NCBI RefSeq assembly: GCF_000725125.1
Contig: NZ_JFCB01000015.1
Location: forward strand, 1-64,000
Length of the DNA: 64,000 nucleotides
Direction: 5' to 3'
Source: Streptomyces toyocaensis
Lineage (GTDB): Bacteria; Actinomycetota; Actinomycetes; Streptomycetales; Streptomycetaceae
This document shows positions 45,801-53,331 of the stretch, piece by piece. How positions within the stretch are numbered: position 1 is the stretch's first letter; each line of letters begins with the position of its first letter. The position numbers and the translations under genes are program-made. Under the pieces are notes generated by a model that had not been told where the DNA came from, made no database searches, and was given only the letters and a program-made list of their open reading frames with translations.

Positions 45801-46170
45801 GACGGTCTACGACAAGGCCGGCAACCGGGTCGCCCAGTCCGCGGACGGCGACTCGGAGGAGTCGGTGTCCATCGCCTCCCCGGCGGCCGGTACGTACACC
45901 GTCGAGGTCGTGGGCTACTCGGTCCCGGCCGGTTCCACGGACTACGACTACCGGGACGTGTTCTTCGCCGCCTCGCTCGGTTCCGTCAGCGTCGACGGCT
46001 CCGCGACGGTGAAGCTCGGCACGGGCGACTCCGCCACCGTCTCCGGCGACGTCACCGTCGCGGCGGCGGCTCCCGAGGGACGGGCGTTCTTCGGGCGCGT
46101 GCAGCTGGTGAACGCGCGCGGCACGGTCGCGGGCGTCGGCAGCGTGGCGATCGGGAAGGTCGTCCCGTAA
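42859..46170 (+). CDS. Secreted subtilisin-like serine protease (S8)
   Basis: An 1,103-residue exported protease. Signal peptide: basic RRAARI, a hydrophobic core, then cleavage after PVALA (about residue 41). An inhibitor-like propeptide follows (HVTMMIATAPGRTEQVAEQLG…LGYVRATVPTAKADAAIAAA). Catalytic triad Asp211 (GILDSGVD), His391 (GSHGSHVAG), Ser587 (GTSMASPQ), with oxyanion Asn in ISAGNSG. The 180 residues between Asp and His are far longer than in subtilisin and form an inserted domain. C-terminal beta-rich domains (about 680-1100) include a pre-peptidase-like unit. AAGGGA lies 5 nt before the ATG at 42859; a GTG at 42844 is an alternative. Confidence 0.93.
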   Translation: MTHTPQRDPISGTRRAARIAVAAGLVAALAAAGPVPVALAADTPPAAPADADVKTAPDKLGSDDAELLAEAKADGAKHVTMMIATAPGRTEQVAEQLGAVKGGSVGRTDDKLGYVRATVPTAKADAAIAAATKLSSVHGVDLRDEIPLDDPTPSADTTRQAGSQGTATYPAPGKRTPAKNPYNPSFETGAVEFVEDNPKADGRGVTIGILDSGVDLGHPALQKTTTGERKIVDWVTATDPIVDSDRTWRPMVSSVSGPAFTYGDKTWTAPEGTYRISTFLESYTAGGDAAGDANRDGDTTDSWGVLYDAAAGTVRVDLNNNQDFSDDTAMKPYKDGFQIGYFGTDDPSTDVAERQPFVVEIRKDVPMDPYGGDWTGKKADFVNIGVIEGSHGSHVAGITAANGLFGGRMDGAAPGAKIVSSRACTWTGGCTNVALTEGMIDLVTNRGVDIVNMSIGGLPALNDGNNARAELYNRLIDEYGVQLVISAGNSGPGANTIGDPSLADKVISVGASASKETWAANYGSVVEKKYAMMPFSSRGPREDGGFTPTLVAPGAAINTIQTWLPGAPVAEAGYSLPAGYGMLQGTSMASPQAAGASALLLSAAKRKGIDLTPAELRTALTSTADHISGVQAYEEGAGLIDIEDAWDAIRDGATAHRYTVKAPVDTAIDQFLKTPGFGTGLYDREGGLKAGQKKTYDVTITRTSGPDRAIRHELGIENNAGRTFRVLGDDEVRLPLNQPVTVKVQAAPGSAGIKSAILEVDDPRTEGVDQQIMTTVVVSAPLKHTFAASGTAQRNSTTSYFVTVPEGAKTLEIAMSGLKDKSQTRFVAIHPYGVPADPTSTVNCYPNYNNPANTCRPDVRSYANPQPGVWEIEVESRRTSPLLDNPYKLDAAVLGAAFDPETVTVPEAKVGTPAAASWKVTNELAALEGKLVGGPLGSSRTDRPAIRTGEKHTMTVEVPEGAASLDAAIGNVSDASADLDLTVYDKAGNRVAQSADGDSEESVSIASPAAGTYTVEVVGYSVPAGSTDYDYRDVFFAASLGSVSVDGSATVKLGTGDSATVSGDVTVAAAAPEGRAFFGRVQLVNARGTVAGVGSVAIGKVVP

Positions 46171-46188
46171 GCGCCGGCTGACGAAAAG

Positions 46189-46218
46189 GGGGCGGGCGTC
46201 CGTACGGGCGCCCGCCCC
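46189..46218. terminator. Terminator between the protease and the sigma-partner gene
   Basis: GGGGCGGGCG (46189-46198) pairs with CGCCCGCCCC (46209-46218). It serves both the protease (+) and the convergent gene ending at 46226 (-). Confidence 0.7.
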
Positions 46219-46225
46219 TTCGTCG

Positions 46226-47089
46226 TCACCAGCCGCAGCTCAGCGTGCGTGACTCGGGCAGCGCGGCGATGATCCGGGCCCGCTCGGGGGCGATCTCCTC
46301 CTCGCCGACGAGCACCATGTCGGGGCGGTCGCCGTCGCGGAGCATGCCGATCAGCACGCGGTCGCCCCGGCGCAGCGGGGGCTCCACGACGGCGTCCCGG
46401 AGGAACGTGACCTCGCCCTCGCCCTTGTAGTACCGGCTCACCCTCAGTGTGACCCGTTCGGTGCCGGCGGCCCCCGGCACCTGCTCCACCGCCGTCACCG
46501 CACCCTCGGCGACGAGCCGCGCGCACGCGAGGTGGCGGGGGCTGCCGAAGGCGACCCCGCCCGCCTCCTTGGCGTCCGCGGCGGCACCGCTGTCCGCCGC
46601 TCCGGCCCCTCCCCCGCCCTGCGCCACGAGCCACCCCGTGCCGAGGACCAGAGCGGCGGCGGCAGCGGCGGCGAGTCCGCCGAGGACGGCCCTCACCGGC
46701 CGGCGACGGGGACGCCGGGACGGCAGGCCCCTCAGCGGGGCGGGCCCGGTCTCCGCGTGGCCGGGCGCCGCGCCGCCCGGGGCGTGCGTCCCCGCGTCCG
46801 CTCGCTGCGGCCCGGATCCGGTGTCCGGCCGCTCCCCGGGGCGGGCGGCCGCGTCTCGCCCCGCCGGGGCACCGTCCGGCGGGCCGGCGAGCGCGTCCGC
46901 GATCACCGTCAGCTGCTCGCGCAGGACCACGAGGTCGGCGAGGGCCGCGTCTCGCGCGGCCAGGAACTCCGGATCCCGCCGGGCCCCCTCCGGCAGCGGC
47001 TCGTCGAGGAGGGCGGCCGTCAGGGCGTCCATGCCGTCGTGCTCGGGCCCTTCGCGGGACGGGTCCCGGGCCTCGTCGTGGGCGGTCAT
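46226..47089 (-). CDS. Membrane protein, probable anti-sigma partner
   Basis: A 287-residue protein. Residues 1-75 are soluble and helical (MDALTAALLDEPLPEGARRDPEFLAARDAALADLVVLREQL), residues ~75-130 are a Pro/Gly/Ala linker, and one membrane helix follows (AVLGGLAAAAAAALVLGTGWLVA). The outside domain has two cysteines (HLACARL and LSCGW at the C-terminus). Its place 1 nt after an ECF sigma gene and its topology suggest an anti-sigma factor, but it lacks the H-x3-C-x2-C zinc motif, so the call rests on context. Confidence 0.65.
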   Translation of the reverse strand: MTAHDEARDPSREGPEHDGMDALTAALLDEPLPEGARRDPEFLAARDAALADLVVLREQLTVIADALAGPPDGAPAGRDAAARPGERPDTGSGPQRADAGTHAPGGAAPGHAETGPAPLRGLPSRRPRRRPVRAVLGGLAAAAAAALVLGTGWLVAQGGGGAGAADSGAAADAKEAGGVAFGSPRHLACARLVAEGAVTAVEQVPGAAGTERVTLRVSRYYKGEGEVTFLRDAVVEPPLRRGDRVLIGMLRDGDRPDMVLVGEEEIAPERARIIAALPESRTLSCGW

Positions 47090-47090
47090 G

Positions 47091-47627
47091 TCACACCACC
47101 TCGTCCTCGTGCAGGCGGGCGCGCAGGGCGCGTACCGCCGTGTGCAGCCTGCTCTTGACCGTGCCCTCCGGAACACCGAGCTGCTCGGCTATGGAGCGCA
47201 CCGGCAGGTCGGCGTAGAAGCGCAGCACGACGACCTGGCGCTGCGCGTCGGGCAGCCGGTCCAGGCCGCGGGCGACGGCGAGGGAGAGCAGGCTGGTCTC
47301 CTCGCCGGAGGGCGCTTCCGCCGGCCGCAGCGCGGCCAGCCGCTCCCCGAGCCGCTCCTGGCGGCGCTTGGCCCGGTGCCAGTCCATGGCCAGGTTGGAG
47401 GCGACGACCGCCGCCCACGCCGAGACGTCCCGCGGCGCCTCCCGACCGCTCGCGGCCCGTTCCAGCAACCGCAGGCGGACCTGCTGCACCCCGTCCGGCA
47501 GGTCCGCCTGCGGCACCCCGCCCAGTGCGAGCACCGCCCGCACCCGGCGTTCCTGCGCCGCGTCCAGCGGGTCGGCGTCGGCAGCGACGTATGACCCCCG
47601 GCCGCGCCGGATCCTTCCGCGCAGCAC
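47091..47627 (-). CDS. ECF-type RNA polymerase sigma factor
   Basis: A 178-residue sigma-70 family protein with region 2 (DLPDGVQQVRLRLLERA…SAWAAVVASNLAMDWHRAKRR) and region 4 (LDRLPDAQRQVVVLRFYADLPVRSIAEQLGVPEGTVKSRLHTAVRALRARL). No C-terminal extension. GTG at 47627 follows GAGGGGGG. It is transcribed together with the membrane protein immediately downstream, as usual for ECF sigma/anti-sigma pairs. A possible autoregulatory promoter lies ~30 nt upstream. Confidence 0.9.
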   Translation of the reverse strand: MLRGRIRRGRGSYVAADADPLDAAQERRVRAVLALGGVPQADLPDGVQQVRLRLLERAASGREAPRDVSAWAAVVASNLAMDWHRAKRRQERLGERLAALRPAEAPSGEETSLLSLAVARGLDRLPDAQRQVVVLRFYADLPVRSIAEQLGVPEGTVKSRLHTAVRALRARLHEDEVV

Positions 47628-47960
47628 TGGCCACCCCCCTCACGCTGTTTCTCCTACGACGCCGCTCCCGCGCGGAACGTTCACGCGTTTTTTCCGGATC
47701 CCGCCGAGGCGTACGTCACATCTCCGTGTGGAGGAGGGCGGGCCGGGCAGGGGACCTTGCGGTCCACGGCCCCCGGGGGCTGAATTTCTGCAGCTCAGTG
47801 GGGTGACGACCGAAGGTCCGCGCCCCGCGCGCACCGCCCGTCCGTCCCAGTGGGCGGGCATGGTGGCAAAGAAGTGGACAGGCGGGCCGTGGTCGGCCGC
47901 ATCATGGAAGAGCCTCGGCCAGGCACATCAGGTACGTATCAGGAGCAGTAGGGAGTCGCC
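47628..47960. other. Divergent region between the sigma factor and asd
   Basis: No gene is seen in these 333 bases. They hold a possible ECF promoter (listed) and the asd promoter. Confidence 0.5.
47655..47683 (-). promoter_or_regulatory. Possible autoregulated ECF promoter
   Basis: On the minus strand TGAACG (47683-47678), 16 nt, then CGTCGTA (47661-47655), about 28 nt before the sigma GTG. The CGTC -10 is common for ECF promoters, and the -35 is close to the usual GGAAC type. Confidence 0.35.
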
Positions 47961-48977
47961 GTGAGGGTCGGAATCGTCGGAGCCACCGGTCAGGTGGGCA
48001 CGGTCATGCGCAGGATCCTCAAGGAGCGGAACTTCCCGGTCACCGAGCTGCGCCTGTTCGCCTCGGCCCGCTCGGCCGGCACGGAGCTGGACGGCGTGAC
48101 GGTGGAGGACGCCTCCACCGCCGACTACACCGGCCTGGACATCGTCCTGTTCTCCGCGGGCGGCGCCACCTCGAAGGCGCTGGCCGAGAAGGTCGCCTCG
48201 CAGGGCGCGGTCGTGATCGACAACTCCTCCGCCTGGCGCCGGGACCCCGACGTCCCCCTCGTCGTCTCCGAGGTGAACCCGCACGCCATCGCGAACCGGC
48301 CCAAGGGCATCATCGCCAACCCGAACTGCACCACGATGGCCGCGATGCCGGTCCTGCGCCCGCTGCACGCGGAGGCGGGCCTCGAGGCACTCGTCGTCGC
48401 CACGTACCAGGCGGTGTCGGGCTCCGGCCTCGCGGGCGTCGCGGAGCTGCACGACCAGACCCGGAAGGTCGTCGACGAGGCCGACAGGCTGACCCACGAC
48501 GGCTCGGCGGTCGACTTCCCCGAGCCCGGCGTCTACAAGCGCCCCATCGCCTTCAACGTGCTGCCCCTCGCCGGCAACCTCGTCGACGACGGTCTGAACG
48601 AGACCGACGAGGAGCAGAAGCTGCGCAACGAGTCCCGCAAGATCCTGGAGATCCCCGAGCTGAAGGTCTCCGGCACCTGCGTGCGCGTCCCGGTCTTCTC
48701 CGGCCACTCGCTCCAGATCAACGCCCGTTTCGCCCGTCCGATCAGCGTCGAGCGCGCGACCGAGCTGCTCGGACAGGCCCCGGGCGTCGTCCTCACCGAC
48801 ATCCCCACCCCGCTCCAGGCCGCGGGCCAGGACCCGTCGTACGTCGGCCGCATCCGCCCCGACGAGACGGTGGACAACGGCCTGGCGCTGTTCGTCTCCA
48901 ACGACAACCTCCGCAAGGGCGCGGCGCTGAACGCCGTCCAGATCGCGGAGCTGGTGGCGCAGGAGCTGCGCGGCTGA
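47961..48977 (+). CDS. asd: Aspartate-semialdehyde dehydrogenase
   Basis: A 338-residue enzyme making aspartate semialdehyde for lysine, threonine, methionine and diaminopimelate. Starts RVGIVGATGQVG (NADP loop). The catalytic Cys123 is in NPNCTTM, and VPVFSGHSLQINARF carries the active-site His near 252. It stands alone, without aspartokinase, whereas asd usually sits beside ask; streptomycetes often have a second asd in that operon, so this copy may be a paralogue (inference). The start is GTG with GGGAG upstream. Confidence 0.95.
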   Translation: MRVGIVGATGQVGTVMRRILKERNFPVTELRLFASARSAGTELDGVTVEDASTADYTGLDIVLFSAGGATSKALAEKVASQGAVVIDNSSAWRRDPDVPLVVSEVNPHAIANRPKGIIANPNCTTMAAMPVLRPLHAEAGLEALVVATYQAVSGSGLAGVAELHDQTRKVVDEADRLTHDGSAVDFPEPGVYKRPIAFNVLPLAGNLVDDGLNETDEEQKLRNESRKILEIPELKVSGTCVRVPVFSGHSLQINARFARPISVERATELLGQAPGVVLTDIPTPLQAAGQDPSYVGRIRPDETVDNGLALFVSNDNLRKGAALNAVQIAELVAQELRG

Positions 48978-48993
48978 CGCCGGCGGACCCAGG

Positions 48994-49027
48994 AGAGGCG
49001 GGCGTCCCGGGCGGGGCGCCCGCCTCT
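48994..49027. terminator. Terminator after asd
   Basis: AGAGGCGGGCG (48994-49004) pairs perfectly with CGCCCGCCTCT (49017-49027); it serves asd (+) and the convergent gene ending at 49057 (-). Confidence 0.7.
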
Positions 49028-49056
49028 TCGTGCCGGTCCGTGCGGTCGGCCGGAGG

Positions 49057-49545
49057 TCAGCCCCGCCGGACCTCGTACAGGAAGCAGCCGTACTCGACGG
49101 CCCGTACGTGCACGAGCGCCACCTCGGGGTCGGCGAACGCCTCGTCGAGGGCCGGTGCGAAGTCCTCCGGAGCCTCCACCAGCCGCCCGCCCAGGATGCG
49201 GCCGCCGGCCGAGTAGCGGCGCAGGGTGCGGTGGGCGTGGGTGAAGGGGAGGTCCCCGCCTGCCGGGCCCGCGCACTCCCCGGCGTGGACGAAGACCGGG
49301 CCCTGCTCGTCGTAGGGGCCCGGGTCCGCGCCCGTCTCCGCCGCCCAGCGGCGCAGGGGCGCGTAGGACACGAGCGCGATCGGCTCCCCCGGGCGACTGC
49401 GCCGCAGGCAGCAGCGGAGCGGGGCGCCGCCCTCGTCGTCGGTGACGGGGACGGCCGGGCGGCCGGCGTCGTCGGCGGTCAGCAGTTCCCTCACGACCGG
49501 CGCCGGGACGGGACGTGCGAGGTGGCTCGTGCGGATCGTCGTCAT
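49057..49545 (-). CDS. DUF1203 family protein
   Basis: A 162-residue soluble protein with the DUF1203 pattern: CCLRRSRPGEPIALVSYAPLRR, a central EQGPVFVHAGECAGPA, then HRTLRRYSAGGRILGGRLVE. Function unknown; the Cys/His residues could bind a metal. The ATG at 49545 is used because upstream frame sequence is not protein-like. Divergent from pepN 2 by 175 nt. Confidence 0.75.
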   Translation of the reverse strand: MTTIRTSHLARPVPAPVVRELLTADDAGRPAVPVTDDEGGAPLRCCLRRSRPGEPIALVSYAPLRRWAAETGADPGPYDEQGPVFVHAGECAGPAGGDLPFTHAHRTLRRYSAGGRILGGRLVEAPEDFAPALDEAFADPEVALVHVRAVEYGCFLYEVRRG

Positions 49546-49720
49546 ACCGGCCAGGCTCGCCCGCCGGCCCCCATCGCGCCGGCGGATTCCGGACCTCTTA
49601 TCACACCCCCCGCCGTGGGCCCCGACACAGGGGTATCCCCATGGTCCGGCTCCGTCATCGCCCGATGCCGATGTCGCGTGGAAGGATGACGCAACCCACA
49701 CATAACGAGGAGATGACCGC

Positions 49721-52300
49721 GTGCCTGGCACAAACCTGACTCGCGAAGAGGCGCAGCAGCGGGCGAAGCTGCTGACCGTTGACTCGTACGAGATCGATCT
49801 CGATCTCTCCGGCGCGCAGGAGGGCGGCACCTACCGGTCCGTGACCACGGTGCGCTTCGACGTCGCCGAGGACGGCGACGGCGCGGAGTCCTTCATCGAC
49901 CTGGTCGCTCCGACCGTGCACGAGGTGACCCTCAACGGCGACTCCCTCGACCCCGCCGAGGTCTTCGCGGACTCCCGCATCGCCCTGCCGGGCCTGCTCA
50001 AGGGCCGCAACGTCCTGCGGGTGAGCGCCGACTGCGCGTACACCAACACGGGTGAGGGTCTGCACCGGTTCGTCGACCCGGTCGACGACCAGGCGTACCT
50101 CTACACGCAGTTCGAGGTGCCGGACGCCCGCCGCGTCTTCGCGAGCTTCGAGCAGCCGGACCTGAAGGCGACCTTCCAGTTCACCGTGAAGGCGCCGGAG
50201 GGCTGGACCGTCATCTCCAACTCGCCGACGCCCGAGCCGAAGGACAACGTCTGGGTCTTCGCGCCGACCCCGCGCATCTCGTCGTACGTCACGGCGCTGA
50301 TCGTCGGCCCGTACCACTCCGTCCACAGTGTGTACGAGAAGGACGGCCAGTCCGTCCCGCTCGGTATCTACTGCCGCCCTTCGCTCGCCGAGTTCCTCGA
50401 CGCGGACGCGATCTTCGCCGTGACCCGGCAGGGCTTCGAGTGGTTCCAGGAGAAGTTCGACTACGCGTACCCGTTCGAGAAGTACGACCAGCTGTTCGTC
50501 CCGGAGTTCAACGCGGGCGCGATGGAGAACGCGGGCGCGGTGACGATCCGCGACCAGTACGTGTTCCGGTCCAAGGTGACCGACGCCGCGTACGAGGTGC
50601 GGGCCGCCACGATCCTGCACGAGCTGGCCCACATGTGGTTCGGCGACCTGGTCACCATGGAGTGGTGGAACGACCTGTGGCTGAACGAGTCGTTCGCCAC
50701 CTACGCCGAGGCCGCCTGCCAGGCGGACGCGCCCGGCTCCAAGTGGCCGCACTCCTGGACGACGTTCGCGAACTCCATGAAGACCTGGGCCTACCGCCAG
50801 GACCAGCTGCCGTCCACGCACCCGATCATGGCCGACATCCGTGACCTGGACGACGTGCTCGTCAACTTCGACGGCATCACGTACGCCAAGGGCGCCTCGG
50901 TGCTGAAGCAGCTCGTCGCGTACGTCGGCGAGGACGAGTTCTTCCGGGGCGTGCAGGCGTACTTCAAGCGCCACGCGTTCGGCAACACGCGCCTGTCCGA
51001 CCTCCTGGGCGCGCTGGAGGAGACCTCGGGACGCGACCTGAAGACGTGGTCGAAGCAGTGGCTGGAGACGGCCGGCATCAACGTCCTGCGGCCGGAGATC
51101 GAGACGGACGGCAACGGTGTCATCACCTCCTTCGCCATCCGCCAGGAGGCCCCCGCGCTCCCGGCCGGCGCCAAGGGCGAGCCGACCCTGCGTCCGCACC
51201 GCATCGCGATCGGCCTGTACGACCTCGACGAGGCCTCCGGCAAGCTGGTGCGCGGCGACCGCGTCGAACTGGACGTCGACGGCGAGCTGACCGCCGTGCC
51301 GCAGCTGGCCGGCAAGCGCCGTCCGGCGGTCGTCCTGCTCAACGACGACGACCTGTCCTACGCCAAGGTCCGCCTGGACGAGCAGTCCCTGGCCTTCGTC
51401 ACCGCGCACCTGGGCGACTTCGAGTCGTCGCTGCCCCGCGCTCTGTGCTGGGCCTCCGCCTGGGACATGACCCGGGACGCGGAACTCGCCGCGCGCGACT
51501 ACCTCTCCCTCGTCCTGTCGGGCATCGGCAAGGAGTCCGACATCGGTGTCGTGCAGTCGCTGCACCGTCAGGTGAAGCTGGCGATCGACCAGTACGCCGA
51601 CCCGGCCGCCCGCGAGACGCTGCTGGGCCGCTGGACCGACGCCACGCTGGCCCACCTGCGGTCCGCCGAGCCGGCCAGTGACCACCAGCTCGCGTGGGCA
51701 CGCGCCTTCGCGGCGACCGCCCGCACCCCGGAGCAGCTCGACCTGCTGGAGGCGCTGCTGGCCGGCACGCAGACCGTCGAGGGCCTGGCCGTGGACACGG
51801 AGCTGCGCTGGGCGTTCGTCCAGCGGCTGGCGGCGGTGGGCCGGTTCGACGAGGCGGAGATCGCGAGCGAGTACGAGCGGGACAGGACGGCGGCCGGTGA
51901 GCGCCACGCCGCGACCGCCCGCGCGGCCCGCCCGACCCAGGAGGCGAAGGCGGAGGCCTGGGCCTCGGTCGTGGAGTCCGACAAGCTGCCGAACGCCGTC
52001 CAGGAGGCGGTCATCGCCGGCTTCGTCCAGACCGACCAGCGGGAACTGCTGGCTCCGTACACGGACCGGTACTTCGAGGCGCTGGCGGACGTCTGGGCGT
52101 CCCGGTCGCACGAGATGGCCCAGCAGATCGCGGTCGGCCTCTACCCGGCCGTCCAGGTCTCCGGCGAGACCCTCGACAGGACGGACGCCTGGCTGACCAC
52201 CGCCGAGCCCAACGCGGCGCTGCGCCGCCTGGTCTCGGAGTCCCGCGCGGGCGTGGAACGCGCCCTGCGGGCCCAGGCGGCGGACGCGGCGGCCTCCTGA
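49721..52300 (+). CDS. pepN: Aminopeptidase N (M1 family), paralogue 2
   Basis: An 859-residue zinc aminopeptidase. NAGAMENAG holds the exopeptidase motif, HELAH (300-304) binds zinc with the Glu in LNESFATYAE, and ERAP1-like helices fill the C-terminal half. It is the more canonical copy: HELAH and LNESFA match the usual family sequence, while paralogue 1 has HEMAH and LKESFA. The GTG start has GAGGAG about 10 nt upstream. It ends before an 11-bp terminator. Confidence 0.96.
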   Translation: MPGTNLTREEAQQRAKLLTVDSYEIDLDLSGAQEGGTYRSVTTVRFDVAEDGDGAESFIDLVAPTVHEVTLNGDSLDPAEVFADSRIALPGLLKGRNVLRVSADCAYTNTGEGLHRFVDPVDDQAYLYTQFEVPDARRVFASFEQPDLKATFQFTVKAPEGWTVISNSPTPEPKDNVWVFAPTPRISSYVTALIVGPYHSVHSVYEKDGQSVPLGIYCRPSLAEFLDADAIFAVTRQGFEWFQEKFDYAYPFEKYDQLFVPEFNAGAMENAGAVTIRDQYVFRSKVTDAAYEVRAATILHELAHMWFGDLVTMEWWNDLWLNESFATYAEAACQADAPGSKWPHSWTTFANSMKTWAYRQDQLPSTHPIMADIRDLDDVLVNFDGITYAKGASVLKQLVAYVGEDEFFRGVQAYFKRHAFGNTRLSDLLGALEETSGRDLKTWSKQWLETAGINVLRPEIETDGNGVITSFAIRQEAPALPAGAKGEPTLRPHRIAIGLYDLDEASGKLVRGDRVELDVDGELTAVPQLAGKRRPAVVLLNDDDLSYAKVRLDEQSLAFVTAHLGDFESSLPRALCWASAWDMTRDAELAARDYLSLVLSGIGKESDIGVVQSLHRQVKLAIDQYADPAARETLLGRWTDATLAHLRSAEPASDHQLAWARAFAATARTPEQLDLLEALLAGTQTVEGLAVDTELRWAFVQRLAAVGRFDEAEIASEYERDRTAAGERHAATARAARPTQEAKAEAWASVVESDKLPNAVQEAVIAGFVQTDQRELLAPYTDRYFEALADVWASRSHEMAQQIAVGLYPAVQVSGETLDRTDAWLTTAEPNAALRRLVSESRAGVERALRAQAADAAAS

Positions 52301-52315
52301 GCCACCAGGCGCGTA

Positions 52316-52352
52316 CGCGGGGCCGCCCGGCTTGGTGCCGTGCGGCCCCGCG
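52316..52352 (+). terminator. Terminator after pepN 2
   Basis: CGCGGGGCCGC (52316-52326) pairs with GCGGCCCCGCG (52342-52352) around a 15-nt loop. Confidence 0.7.
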
Positions 52353-52413
52353 GCCGTTGTCCGCCCCGACCGGACGGCCGACAGCGCCGCCGGACTCCCC
52401 ACGCGCGGCCGTC

Positions 52414-52461
52414 CGTTTGAGAACGCTCGTTCTTGACCGACCGTTCTCAAACGCGTAGGGT
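52414..52461 (+). promoter_or_regulatory. TetR operator and leaderless promoter
   Basis: CGTTTGAGAACG (52414-52425) and CGTTCTCAAACG (52442-52453) are perfect 12-bp inverted repeats around 16 nt. The -35 TTGACC (52433-52438) lies in the spacer, and the -10 TAGGGT (52456-52461) follows after 17 nt, so a bound repressor would cover the promoter. Initiation ~7 nt downstream falls on or beside the ATG at 52469. Confidence 0.7.
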
Positions 52462-52468
52462 CACACCC

Positions 52469-52963
52469 ATGGGACGACCACGCGCCTTCGACACCGACCA
52501 GGTCGTCGCGGCCTCGGCCGCCCTCTTCGCCACCCACGGTTACGAGGGCACCTCCGTGGACGACCTGGTCACCGCCACCGGTGTGCACCGGGGCAGCCTC
52601 TACAAGGTGTTCGGATCGAAGCGGGGCCTGCACCTGGCCGCGCTCCGCACACACCTCGACCACGAGATCCACCCGGCCACCGCCGCCATCGCCACCCTCA
52701 CCGACCCCGAGCAGGCACTGACCGCGGCCATCGCCTCGTACGACAACGGACCGGCCGCCGGGCTGCTCCTGCTCGCCGCCGCCGAACGGGCCCCCCGCGA
52801 CCCGGAGGCCGCCGCGCTGGTCGCCGAGGGCGTCGCCGCACTGGAGGACGCCCTGCGCCCCTCGCACGGCGACGCCGCACCCCGGCTCGCCTCCACCGTC
52901 CTCGGCGCCCGCCTGCGGCTGCGCGCCGCACAGCCGACCGCGACCCCCTCCAAGGAGCACTGA
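52469..52963 (+). CDS. TetR-family repressor
   Basis: A 164-residue regulator. The N-terminal TetR helix-turn-helix is clear (GRPRAFDTDQVVAASAALFATHGYEGTSVDDLVTATGVHRGSLYKVFGSKRGLHLAAL). The effector domain is short (about 95 residues instead of 140) and ends in Ala/Pro-rich sequence. It is probably autoregulated through the perfect dyad over its promoter and translated from a leaderless mRNA. It is followed after 2 nt by a small PH-like gene. Confidence 0.9.
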   Translation: MGRPRAFDTDQVVAASAALFATHGYEGTSVDDLVTATGVHRGSLYKVFGSKRGLHLAALRTHLDHEIHPATAAIATLTDPEQALTAAIASYDNGPAAGLLLLAAAERAPRDPEAAALVAEGVAALEDALRPSHGDAAPRLASTVLGARLRLRAAQPTATPSKEH

Positions 52964-52965
52964 CC

Positions 52966-53331
52966 ATGGCCCTGATCTCCGTCGACCGCGAACGCGGCCT
53001 GCTGAACGTCGAGTTCCAGGGCCTCGACAAGCTGTGGACGCTCAAGAGCCGCCTGGAGATCCCCCTCGCCCACGTGCGCGGCGCCACCCACGACCCCGGG
53101 ATGGCACGCGAACCGAAGGGCATCCGGGTCGGTGGCACCCACTTCCCCGGCGTCATCACCGCCGGCCGCTTCCGGCGCCACGGGGAACGCCTCTTCTGGG
53201 ACGTGAAGAACCCGGACAAGGCGGTCGTCGTCGAACTCGCCGACGCCGAGACCTACGACCGCCTCGTCGTCGAGGTCGACGACCCCCGCGCCACCGTCGC
53301 CCTCATCGAGCGGTCCATCGCCCGCGGCTGA
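52966..53331 (+). CDS. PH-like-fold small protein
   Basis: A 121-residue soluble protein made of alternating beta strands (ALISVDRERGLLNVEFQGLDKLWTLKSRLEIPLAHVRG…GIRVGGTHFPGVITAGRF) with a C-terminal helix (ATVALIERSIARG). This resembles the bacterial PH-like domain proteins of unknown role. ATG 2 nt after the tetR stop, with AAGGAG in the tetR 3' end, so it is the TetR operon's effector gene and the likely regulated target. Its last 79 nt overlap the EamA gene on the other strand. Confidence 0.75.
   Translation: MALISVDRERGLLNVEFQGLDKLWTLKSRLEIPLAHVRGATHDPGMAREPKGIRVGGTHFPGVITAGRFRRHGERLFWDVKNPDKAVVVELADAETYDRLVVEVDDPRATVALIERSIARG

Noticed and set aside
49655..52960. Minus-strand open frame of about 1,100 codons opposite pepN 2 and tetR
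   Set aside because: Same GC-bias artefact; no motif and the plus-strand genes are certain.
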